Source: Gnetum montanum (Eukaryota; Streptophyta; Gnetopsida; Gnetales; Gnetaceae). From it: a stretch of DNA of 64,000 nucleotides. The DNA lies in the NCBI GenBank assembly GCA_015680685.1, contig MNCI01004863.1, forward strand, positions 81,040 through 145,039, read 5' to 3'. Shown here in pieces: positions 10,628-20,211 of this stretch. The notes below the pieces were generated by a model. That model saw nothing but the letters and a program-made list of their open reading frames with translations, was not told where the DNA came from and searched no databases. A program made the position numbers and the translations under genes. Position 1 is the first letter of the stretch. Every line of letters begins with the position of its first letter.

Positions 10628-11800
10628 TTACATGTAGTACAGTTTGAGATATGAGTGATTCATTGGGTTTGCAAACTCATTTCTGTCCATGTATGCTAGC
10701 TTGAAGGCCCCATTCCCAAAGGCTTTTGTGACCATGTATGGACCTTCCTAGTTGGCTGAGAATTTGTTCATATGCTCACGGACAGCCTTGAGAATGAGGT
10801 CTCCCTTTTGTATTGGTCGTTGATGCAGATTTGCATGGTGTTTTTGTCATTGCTTGTTCTAGTAATGCTCTATGTTACCCGGTGTTTATACACGCTCCTT
10901 CTCTATTAAGTCAAGATCAATGATCTGTGACTCATTATTCTAGGCTTCACTTATGACATTGGATAGGATCATCTGAAGTGATGGTACCTTCAACTCAAGA
11001 GGTAACACTACTTTAGATCCATAAACAAGACTATAAGGTGTCTTACCTATGGTAGTATTGCATGTCATCCTGTAAGCCCACAGCACATAGAGGATTTGCT
11101 CATGCCATTGTCTCTTGCTGTTGTTAAGCATTGTTTTCAGCAAGTTGATGATGGACTTATTTGTAGCCTCTGCTTGGCCATTTGCCTATGAGTAAAATGA
11201 CAAGGAGAATGACTGCCTGATGCCAAGATTGTTGTAGAAGGTTCGACTTTCCATACTACTAAATTGTGGCCCATTGTCAGTTACAATAGTCATCGGAAGC
11301 CTGAACCTTGTCACGATGTTATCCAAGATGAAGTGGCAAATCTGCTGAGATGTAGTTTTCCTCAGGGGAATAGCTTCCACCCACTTGGTAAAATACTCAA
11401 TGGCTGTGTTGATGAAGCTATGCCCTACGGAAGACTTAGGTGTGATAGGCCTTATGAGGTCTAATCCCCATCATTGGAAAGGCCACATGATCTATGTTGA
11501 GTGTAGCTCTGTAGGTGAAATGTGTATGAGATTTGCATATCTTTGGCACATGTCACACATCTTGACTTTTGACAGGGAATCATGATCCATGTGAGGCCAA
11601 TACTACCCTAGGCGTCTAAGTTTTGCAACCATAGCCCTAGGTGCTATGTGTCCACCACATAGTCCTTCATGTACCTCATTAATAACCTTCTATGCTTGCC
11701 CCTAGTACACGCATGCCAACAATATCTTGTCATAGGAGCACTTGCATAGGGTATTGTCTCCCATGAGCATATATTTTCAAGCATGCTTAGAGATCGCATC
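10628..11800 (-). pseudogene. pol: Element A integrase
   Basis: Conserved pieces on the minus strand are EAIPLRKTTSQQICHFILDN and TIVTDNGPQFSS (11380-11260; the second catalytic Asp is in TDNG), the HEQILYVLWAYRMTCNTTIG and TPYSLVYGSK segments (about 11110-11010), and the C-terminal YLKLYYM end at 10630. Frame breaks and stops interrupt it, for example near 11190. It matches B integrase (27484-28704) and follows the two RNase H domains as expected for Tat-type pol. Confidence 0.88.
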
Positions 11801-11803
11801 TCT

Positions 11804-12420
11804 CTAGGCAGATGTCAATCCACTTGGGGGTTTGCTGTGTTGTAGGTAGGCTTTAATGTTGGCGTACCACTCTAGGGTATCCACAACGTTGACAGAGGCT
11901 ACATATATCACCTGAGTGATAGGTTCAATGCACTCAGTAATTGAGGTTGGAAAACCTACAAACAAATGTGGTGGAATATTTAATGCTAGGGTGGCTAAGA
12001 TGTCTACTATGGTGTTCTCGTTGTGCGACATGTGTTGCACATCCGTAGTTGCAAACTGTTTAAGTAGGCTTTTTGCTAGGTCGTAGTAGGGTTTCAAATG
12101 TGTAGTTTGCAGGCATATACCTTGATGATTTGATTCACAACTAGTTGTGAATCTCTGCAAATCACCAGGTGTTCTATGCGTAGTGTTTGGGTAGCCAAGA
12201 GGCCTCTGAGTAGTCCCTCATACTCTACCACGTTCTTTCTATAGGGGAATGCAAAACGATAAGCAAAAGGATGCATTTCCCTAGAGAGGAACATAATGAC
12301 AGTAGCTGTGCTACCCCCTCATGCTGTCAAGGTGCCATGAAAGTGTAAAGTAGCTTCAAGATGCAATGGGATGGCATTGATAGTGCTAACATGCTTGTCT
12401 GGGAATTCGGGATCTATGGT
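11804..12420 (-). pseudogene. pol: Element A archaeal-type RNase H domain
   Basis: On the minus strand, FPYRKNVVEYEGLLRGLLA, then LVICRDSQLVVNQI, then VQHMSHNENTIVDILATLAL are the marks of the second RNase H typical of Tat/Ogre retrotransposons. The N and E of NVVEYEG and the D of RDSQLV correspond to conserved positions. A frameshift lies near 12100-12160, where two frames overlap. Confidence 0.85.
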
Positions 12421-12479
12421 CGCTTGGTCATGGACGGGTGAGGCTGTAAGTTGCATCACTATGGCTTAGCCTTTCATCG

Positions 12480-13620
12480 ATGACTAGCTCACATAATGCA
12501 AATCAAATTCCACATTTATTGCTTTTCATTGAGCTATCTTGCTACTTTCATACAAGTTTTTTTCTATAGCCCAAAGTATGTTGCTTTTGCAAATAATGTT
12601 AATTTTCCTCCGAAACAGGTAATGCCTCCACTTTTTTAATGCAAATACTAAGGTAAGGCAATTTCTCTCCACCTCATTGGATTTCTCTTCATACACTATT
12701 AATGCATGATTTAGATAGTACACTAGTATCTCAGATCTGTCATCTCGTTTTTGACATAACAGTGCTATGATAGATGTATCAGAGGTGGCAAGGTAGATGA
12801 AGAAAGGCTTATCCCTCTATGGTGGGTGAACAGTTGGGAGGTACAAAAGCTCTTTCTTTAGGTCATCGAAGGCTTGTTAGCACTAAGTTGTCCATTCGAA
12901 GTTAACCCCTTTCTTTAGAAGATGTTGCATGGGGTGTAACTTGTCAATTAACTTTGCTATAAACCTTCGAATGAACTGTACCCTACCTTGCAACCTACGT
13001 AATTCTTTAAGGTTTGTAGGAGGTTCCAAGTTGACGATGGCCTTAACTTTGTTAGGGTCCACCTGTATCCTAGCCTTCAATACTACAAACCCTAACATGC
13101 ATCACGTTCTCACCCAGAAGACACACTTCTTAGGATTGAGGTGTAAATCATTAATTTGACAACACTTGAGGACTACCCCTAGATCGTGTGGGTGATTAGC
13201 GACTTCTTTGGACTTGACTGCTATATCATCCAAGTAGTCATTTAGCATTTCTAAGATGTAGTTGCTAAAGATGTAAGTCATGGCTCTCTAGTAGGTCGCT
13301 CCAGTGTTTTTAAGCCAAAAAGGCATCATAGTGTAGCAAAAGGTACCCCATGGGATTATGAAAGTTGTTGTTAGTTGATGCTCTGGGTTAATACGAATTT
13401 AGTTGTAGCCAGAGAAACCATCCATGAAGGATAAGAGAGCATGACCAACCATAGTATCAATGAGTTGATTGATGCTCAGAAGTGGAAAATCATCTTTGAT
13501 CATTGCCTTGTTCAGATCCCAGAAGTCTATACAGATTCATGTTCCTCCTATTTTCTTAGAAACTACAATGATGTTGGATACCCATTCCAAGTAATCAACT
13601 ACATGGATGAAACCAGCTTG
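12480..13620 (-). pseudogene. pol: Element A reverse transcriptase (middle and C-terminal) and first RNase H
   Basis: Starting at the B insertion site, the minus strand continues QAGFIHVVDYLEWVSNIIVV (palm/fingers). Broken RT motifs follow, then RIQVDPNKVKAIVNLEPPT with LKELRRLQGRVQFIRRFIAK (12990-13070), and the RNase H-like MYYLNHALIVYEEKSNEVER with LALKKW-type and WRHYLFRRKINIICK text (12723-12560). Numerous stops and frameshifts are visible. It joins exactly to 31298-31600 if B is removed. Confidence 0.88.
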
Positions 13621-13625
13621 GTATA
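13621..13625. repeat. Target-site duplication of element B, left copy (GTATA)
   Basis: GTATA precedes the TG of the 5' LTR and recurs right after the 3' LTR at 31293-31297. Joining the flanks restores the A reverse-transcriptase segment ITKLY/QAGFI, as in B itself (ITKLYQAGFI), so this is a clean nested insertion. Confidence 0.97.
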
Positions 13626-13769
13626 TGAAACACCACAAAATTTTGAGCTCTGTACTTCCCCAGCAAAAAGTCGGTCCTTGGGATCCACAGACAACCATGG
13701 CTACAGTTGGCGTCACACATTGCAACTTTGGAGGTCAAAAAGCTTCATTTTCACTAAGTATGCGGCACC

Positions 13770-14190
13770 AGCGTATACGCCCGGCGTCTATGCTCAAGTA
13801 CATCCCCAGCGTAGATGCTCGAACCCACAGCGTATACGCCCGCCAGCATAGACGCTCGAATTCCTAGCGTAAACGCCCAGCGTAAACATCCAACTCGCAT
13901 GCCCGGTGTACGCACTTCACCTATACGCTCGGCAGGTACAACAAATGTTTACGCCCGGCACGGAATCTCCAAAGGCAGGATGAAGACAACACCAAAGAGC
14001 AAGGATTGAAGCAAGTGGACATCCTTCAGCGTATATGCCCAACGTATACGCCCATCATTCACCAGCATATACGCCCAGCACAGCATCTTCACCAAGTTCA
14101 CACGCCTAGCACACCCAGCGTATACGCCTAGCATATACACCGACCTGATGCAGCGTATAAGCCCAGCGTATACGCCCAGCAGATGTAACA
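13770..14190. repeat. GCGTATACGC palindrome array in 5' LTR of B
   Basis: The 10-base perfect palindrome GCGTATACGC, usually followed by CCAGC or CCCAGC, and one-base variants of it (GCATATACGC, GCGTATATGC, GCGTCTACGC) occur more than a dozen times. The 3' LTR has the same array at 30210-30615. Copies also occupy intron 1 and the leader of the antisense gene. Confidence 0.9.
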
Positions 14191-14265
14191 TTTTGTACAT
14201 TTGTAAACTATGTGCACCCGGTCAACACGCCATGTGTCTCCTAACCCGAGTCTAGTGTAACAACC

Positions 14266-14274
14266 TATATATAA
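14266..14274 (+). promoter_or_regulatory. TATA box, 5' LTR of element B
   Basis: TATATATAA lies in CAACCTATATATAAACCC, about 575 bases before the LTR end. The 3' LTR repeats it at 30700-30708. Confidence 0.75.
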
Positions 14275-14853
14275 ACCCTGATTTTCCACTTCACCCAGGT
14301 CGGTTGGCAAAATCCTAGAGCATACCAGAGAACATTTACATTGCGCACAAGAGCTGAAACCCTCTTACACTAGACAACCCTGTACGTCGTACACACAGTC
14401 TACGCTCCGCCTACCTTGTGAACCAGCCGAGTCATTCCTGCATACGCTAGGGCTTTTTGTCTGCCTTGTGTTCCCTCACAACTGTGTTAGACCGGTGCAC
14501 TGTACTTTGACTCTATAATACCATTATTACATTTTCTGCATAAGATTGTTTACATTTTACAATTTTACGTCAACTTGGCCCACGCATTCTATTTACGCCT
14601 GTTTACGCTTATGCTCCGTTTACATCTGTTTTACGCTGTTTACGCCGTTTACGCATAACCCAGCATATAGCACCTTTGCATATGTGCGGGTAAATCCTTG
14701 TCTGATCCACGTGCGGACCACCCAAGGTACTCTACCTTCGTGCATTCTAGCTCACCCTCTGGTGAAGGTAGGATCTTCTGTTCTCGTCCTGCGATCCCAC
14801 GGTCTCTTTTTTCCTTCCAACGGAAGACCAACGATTTCAGGCGGTACAGAAAT

Positions 14854-14872
14854 TGGCGCTAGAAGGAGGGCC
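14854..14872 (+). other. Primer-binding site of element B (tRNA-Asn type)
   Basis: TGGCGCTAGAAGGAGGGCC starts five bases after the LTR end (spacer GAAAT) and is identical to the site in element C. Confidence 0.9.
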
Positions 14873-15513
14873 TCCTAAAACCCTTACCTGCAAACTCCCA
14901 GCGTTTACGCTGTCCAATCTAAAACACCAACTTGCAACTATCCATCGTCTAAGTTGTACAATGTTTACACTCTTGAAAGCTTACTAGCTCCTATGCTACC
15001 TTGTTTTACGCCAGCTCCTGGTTGACGCTACAACCTCTTTTACCATCTCCTGTTTTACGCTGAGCTCGTTTTATGCTGTGACTTGTTTTCACGTTGCAAC
15101 TTGTGTTACGCTGAGCCCTGTTATACACTGAGCCTATTATATGCTGTGAATTGTTTACACTATAACTTGTGTTACATTGAGCCCTGTTTTACGCTGAACC
15201 TTATTTTACTCTACAACTCGTTTTACACTCCTGTGTTATGTCGATTACTTGTTCTACGCTGCAACTTCTTGTATGCTATCTCCTGCTTTACGCTGCCACT
15301 TAGTTTACGCTGTCCTCTTTTACGTCGTGACCCATCTTACGCCATATACGCTCCCCAGCGTCTACGCTAACCATATACGCTGTATACGCTGCATACGTTG
15401 TATATGTTGTATACGCTGTCACTATACGCTCTCCATTGAAGCATATGCCCTGCACGCTACACAACACATTAACTTCGCATCTCTAGATTGTTTCACATCC
15501 GCGACATATCATC
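14873..15513 (+). repeat. Leader of element B with TTTACGCTG repeats
   Basis: Between the primer site and gag there are about twenty short units of TTTACGCTG or GTTTTACGCTG joined by CAACTTG, AGCCCTG or similar (14990-15335). A run of TATACGCTG units follows (15345-15435). It has no coding content. The repeats share the ACGCT core with the LTR palindromes. Confidence 0.8.
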
Positions 15514-17336
15514 ATGAATCCCGCAAATAGCACTACTGCCACCACTCAAGCCACCACCATCGTGGACATCACAGCCGTCCAGCAGCCTGTCACATAGCAC
15601 CTGGGAGTGCAACCTACAGCGAGGCCCCGCCGATCCCTACGGCTACAGGGGAGAGATCCAGCCTCCAACATCATCACCCAGGATCAGTATAATTTTATAT
15701 GTATTAAAATACAAGCTGGCCTGGCTGTTGACCGAGCTGAAATGGAAGTGAAGAGGCAATTCAAACTCTTCTACAAGGGAGGACATGAGTTCACCCTTCC
15801 CCATATGATGTAATTCCGGTTCCAGAGCAGTATTCGGAGCTCTTCACATAACTCCTCCTGCAAAGGAGCCACCCGTTGGATCGGTATGTGCTAGAACCCC
15901 AACCAAAAGAAGAGGATGACTTCGCCGTTCAATCCGAGCACGAGAACTCCTACCACACTCTTGGCCCGCAAGCACAGGCTAACCCCATTTTTCACCCAGA
16001 AACAGGGAAAATCCTGCTCCTCCAGCATCTTAGGTTCACCCAGGCTCAAGCACCACCACCTGAAACATCAGCTCTAGTGCATATCCCTCCTCCAAGTGAC
16101 TCCCAACCTAACACTTTCCCTCTCGCAGTCATCCCTACTGCAGCTGTGGGCTCATCCTCGCAAGCATCGCCCCCTCTAGCTAACGTGGGAGTGACATTCC
16201 CCCCCCGAGTGATAGGGATGCCACACGTCATCCCAGCCTCCACATCCGCTCATTACATCCTGCACATCCAAGCGCAGGCAGGCCCCTCAGCAGCTGTAAC
16301 CCAATAGAGAGCCTCTTCACACAACGTGGCCGGGCAATGGCCAGCAATGGGTATGCCGTCACACCAGCCTTCTCACCCCCACATGCCACCCCACACGATT
16401 CCACCAATTATTTTTTCCTAGGTACAGCCCCAGCCGCAGCAAACGCAACCTTTCCCATAGAACGTGCCATCTTCAGTGCAACCCACGGTAAACTTTCCAC
16501 AGGCACAACCGCTAATCGCCCAGCTTTCGGCCATTCAACCCACAACTCAATAGTCTAACTTATACACAGCCCCATACCCCTAGCCCGTCGCTTCACCGAG
16601 TGCCCAAGATTGGGTGGATGCCAAGAAACTGATGCAAGAATTGACAGACAAGGTAAAACACCTCAAAACAGCCACCGACGGGGAGTTGAAGGTAGTAGAT
16701 TTCTACAACGATGACCCCATCAGCTCCTCTGTCCCACCCTTGACCTTACCCAAAGGCGTCTCTTTACCCATGCTAATCAAGTATAATGGGGAGACGGATC
16801 CCAACGCTCACCTCATAACATTTCGATTGGAATGCGTGCTCCTCTAGGCATGGCCTCATTCCATTCTCCGAGTGTTCCCCATGTCCCTCGCAGGGAGAGC
16901 ACTCGACTGGTACCACGGCCTGTCGAGGAATTCCATCTTCTCCTTAGAAGATTTATTACATCAGTTTGTGACCAGGTTCAAGTACAACTTAAAACCCAAG
17001 GCCACGTTGGATAGTCTCATACAGGTCAAGCAAGCACTGCTTGAACCTGTGCAGAAGTTCATTCAGAGGTGGAGCGTTGCCCTCAACGAATTAAATGAGC
17101 CAATCTCCCCAACCTACCTGCTTACAATTCTAAAAGGGGTTGTTAATGACTTCTTTAAATCTAAGCTGTACTACCTTAACGCACGTGATCTTAACCAAGC
17201 ATTTTTGCAGATCAAAAACATAGAGGAAGCGGCTCAAAATAGCCATGACCCGGCATACTTGGCCTTCAAAAATCAACATACTAAAAAGGATAAAGAGAAG
17301 GCCAAGACAACTATAGCAACGATAGTAGGAGCCTAA
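15514..17336 (+). pseudogene. gag: Element B gag
   Basis: ATG at 15514 opens a frame with the same N-terminal module as C (SLRLQGRDPAS, DQYNFICIKIQAGLAV; 15640-15720), broken by a TAG near 15595 and further stops near 15810 and 16306. A proline-rich stretch follows. The capsid core runs from about 16610, with LPMLIKYNGETDPNAHLITF (16765-16825), MSLAGRALDWYHGLSRNSIF (16880-16940) and LKGVVNDFFKSKLYYLNARD (17130-17190), and ends in a lysine-rich tail at 17336. A frameshift near 16845 separates the two parts of the core. The protein would build the virus-like particle. Similar blocks are in A at 39593-39898. Confidence 0.9.
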
Positions 17337-18584
17337 CAAATGAACATCACACACCAAAAAAAACCACCCACAACCCCTACTAACTACTATAAACCCGCTA
17401 CCACAACAGCCCCGGAGTCATCATCATCATAGAACCCAACAAACCGTACGCGCAATTTCGAGAGGAAAGAACCCTCTCAATACACGCCTCTGCCGATGAA
17501 ACCATCCCAGCTCTTTAATCAACTCCTGAAAGCTGGGCTGATGAAACATAAGTAGTTATCCCTCACGGCCATCCAAAGACATGACTGGTTTTGCTAACTC
17601 GTACAGAACCCAAGCTTAGCAACGCCGGATGAGCCACCTGTATCCAAAGGCTTTAGGATGGATCGTTTTTGCGATTACCATCAACCCAACGGGCACGGAA
17701 CAGATTACTGCTTCACCCTGAAGCAGGATATCCAACAGATGATCGATGACGGCCAAATCACTTTTGATGAGGCTAACCCGGTCCAACCGCAGAATCAGGC
17801 TATGGGGGTGTATAAGGATCCCCTGAACACCAAAGAGGCCTCGTACGTGATTAGCACGATCTATTTCGATGATGATTCCGAGGCACATAACATCAACACC
17901 ATCTACCCCCAACATAAATAGGAAACACCTAATAGACCATTCGTAGTGCAGATTCCTTCTGCTGTATCCGCCCCCACACCTCAACTACCATGCGCCCCTC
18001 AGCAGCCCTATGTCGTCCGTATACCTTCAGTCGTATCTACACCCTCAAAGCCACCAACCCCTCACACTCAGCCTATTCCTTTCGTAGTTCGAGTACCACC
18101 AGCCATCGCAATAGTGGAGGCCCAACCTCCACTGAAATCAACTCCGTACATCGTTAGGACACCCGAAAGTCCTGACGATTGTCAAACCTCCACCATACAG
18201 GCATAGGGTGAACCTCGCCCCTACGTCATTAGGGTCCTTGGCCAGCCTTCGGCTCAAATGCCTCCCATTGACCAATCGCAATCCCACATATCTACATATG
18301 TGGTGCACATACCAAGGCAATCTGAGGCTCCAAGACCAGCTCCACCCCCACACCACATGCGAGAACACTTAACTGATAGGCTTATACGTGAACGCTTGGA
18401 GAAAGAGTGCCAACGGTTGGCTCTGGGGCCACCCAAGCCCACCCCACTTAATTCCATACCCATGTCGCCAACTAACAATCAATCAAACTCAGGAAATTAG
18501 GATGAACCGTCAAAACAATATGAACTATCTAAAACTACGGCATAGAGCAAGAATGATAGGCCACTAAAACACGAAATAAAGCTG
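17337..18584 (+). pseudogene. gag: Element B Gag-protease linker: zinc knuckle and PxVVRIP repeats
   Basis: A zinc-binding motif of the plant retroelement kind, FCDYHQPNGHGTDYCFTLK, lies at 17667-17723. A proline-rich region follows (17937-18330) in which a heptad of the form P-(F/Y)-V-(V/I)-(R/Q/H)-(I/V)-P recurs six times, about every 24 residues (near 17938, 18008, 18079, 18147, 18221, 18295). Element A has three such heptads at the same place (38950-39135). A basic helix-like stretch follows (LTDRLIRERLEKECQRLALG). Stops interrupt the frame near 17922, 18206 and 18500. No function is known to me for the heptads. Confidence 0.75.
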
Positions 18585-19547
18585 TTGGGCCCAATTGACC
18601 CAGTCATTGCTGACAAGAGCATTCCTAACAGCAGAGATTTCGCAATGGCCTTGATGCAAGTCACCCAAGCACTGAAGAAAAAGAACACTTCTTTAAGCTT
18701 GTATGACTTGGTTTTGACATCCCAAACTCATTGGGAATCCCTCGTACGCATGCTAACATCCATCCCGGTCAGTGAGGATTTGCCCCCGAGCGAACCTGCC
18801 ATTCATGTTGTCATGTACTCATCTCACGGGGTCAATCCGAAACCTTTGAGCTTCCAGGATGACAACATGAAACTGGACAAGAACACAAGGGAAATAACGA
18901 TAATCCCCATGTTCATAACAATACACATAAACCAATTAAAAATACATAGAGTCCATGTAGACGATGGGGCAGCCACAAACGTCATACCATATCCCATCAT
19001 TGAACAACTGGGGCTTACTAACTTAATTAAACCAACCACAACAACATGTTTAAGGTCATTCAGCGGGTCACGTGTACTAGTCAAAGGCATAATAACCTCA
19101 GATTTCATAGCGGGAGACTAGTTCCCCACATCCGCTGACTTCCTAGTTATCGATGAAATGCCAGGATTCAACCTAATATTAGGAAGACCCTGGTTGGCCC
19201 AACTGAGAGCTGTTTCGTCCCCTATACATCAGGAGATTCACCTACCCTATGAGGGCGGTGAAATCGTCATACATGGGGAAACGGTCACTCCCATCATTTC
19301 GTCGCACACAGACATGGACCAAGGCTCCGAGGTTGAACTCGACAAGCCTAGCCAAAATGATGCAAACAAACCACAACAGGTGGGTGGTAAACCTTCGAAC
19401 ACGAGACAAGAGTCTCCTAAAACTGAAACACCTGCATCTAACACTCTACGCACATCGCCTCATGAAGAAACCAACGTAGAAACAACGACGGACACCGAAG
19501 CACTTGAAAATACCGATACCGAAAACATTCTAATGGACGTCTCCTGA
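18585..19547 (+). pseudogene. pro: Element B protease region
   Basis: The aspartic protease that would cut the polyprotein is seen around VHVDDGAATNVIPYPIIEQL (18952-19010), where the DxG-A motif marks the active site. MPGFNLILGRPWL follows at 19158-19196, the family's conserved C-terminal loop (ILGRPWL). A TAG at 19119-19121 separates the two. Upstream, QVTQALKKKNTSLSLYDLVL (18657-18716) is also found in A (38620-38560). The acidic tail ends at the TGA at 19545-19547, after which the antisense block begins. Confidence 0.85.
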
Positions 19548-19659
19548 ACTGAATTGCCATTCAACGTGATCAGCGAAGGAGATGCAGAATACAAAATCAT
19601 ACCGGCTAATACACCCCCTGACATAAAAATAAAGAAAATCAAAAAGAAATTAAAATAAA

Positions 19660-19965
19660 ACTACCCTTTGTCCGAAACGACATTAAACTACATACAGTCT
19701 GAAATGACATTAAACTATAATAGAGCCAAGAACAATATTAAACAACACCCTTTGTCCAGAAAGACGTTAAACTAGCATGTTGGCAATGACATAAAACTAG
19801 CCACGATCAGAAATGGTCGATCCACCAAGAAACTTATCCGCTTTATCAAAAATTTTGCTCGTTTACAATGGGGCCCGAAATGGCCTTAAACTACGCATAG
19901 TGGCCCGAAATGGCTTTAAACTAGTGCAAATCCAGCCCGAAATGGCCTTAAACTAGCACATACCT
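19660..19965 (+). repeat. Repeat block I of element B (after protease)
   Basis: About seven units of 25-45 bases share the core CGAAATGACATTAAACTA or GAAATGGCCTTAAACTAGC. The same core follows the protease region of A (37279-37615). Confidence 0.88.
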
Positions 19966-20089
19966 TGTTTTCCTTTTTACGTACCGTTTATCATTATTTC
20001 AGTGCATTACATTTAAACAGAAAAGCAAATCCAAAAACATCTTAACATCGTGTCGTGTGTGCAACCAAATTGAAAATCAACAAAAAATA

Positions 20090-20095
20090 TTTATT
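20090..20095 (-). terminator. Poly(A) signal of the antisense gene in B
   Basis: The minus strand reads GAATAAATATTT about 120 bases after the stop codon of the eight-exon gene. AATAAA is the usual signal. Position and strand fit, but no transcript has been seen. Confidence 0.45.
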
Positions 20096-20211
20096 CATGC
20101 AACGTTATACAATTCTAAGAACCAATTGGTCCTGTTTTTCTCAAAATTTCCAAGTTACAATTCCTATATCAATTTGAATCAGTCAAAAAAAATCAAAAAA
20201 CACTAAAAACA

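Larger units (their letters stand above)
13626..14848 (+). repeat. 5' LTR of element B (1223 bp)
   Basis: It begins TGAAACACCAC and ends GGCGGTACA, pairing with the 1220-bp copy at 30073-31292. It contains a palindrome-rich region (13770-14190), a TATA box (14266-14274) and TTTACGC-type repeats near its 3' end (14580-14660). Confidence 0.96.

Noticed and set aside
13770-14190. GCGTATACGC palindromes as a bacterial-type operator or transposon end
   Set aside because: They are internal to a bounded LTR, occur in both LTR copies and in an intron, and the element is a plant retrotransposon.
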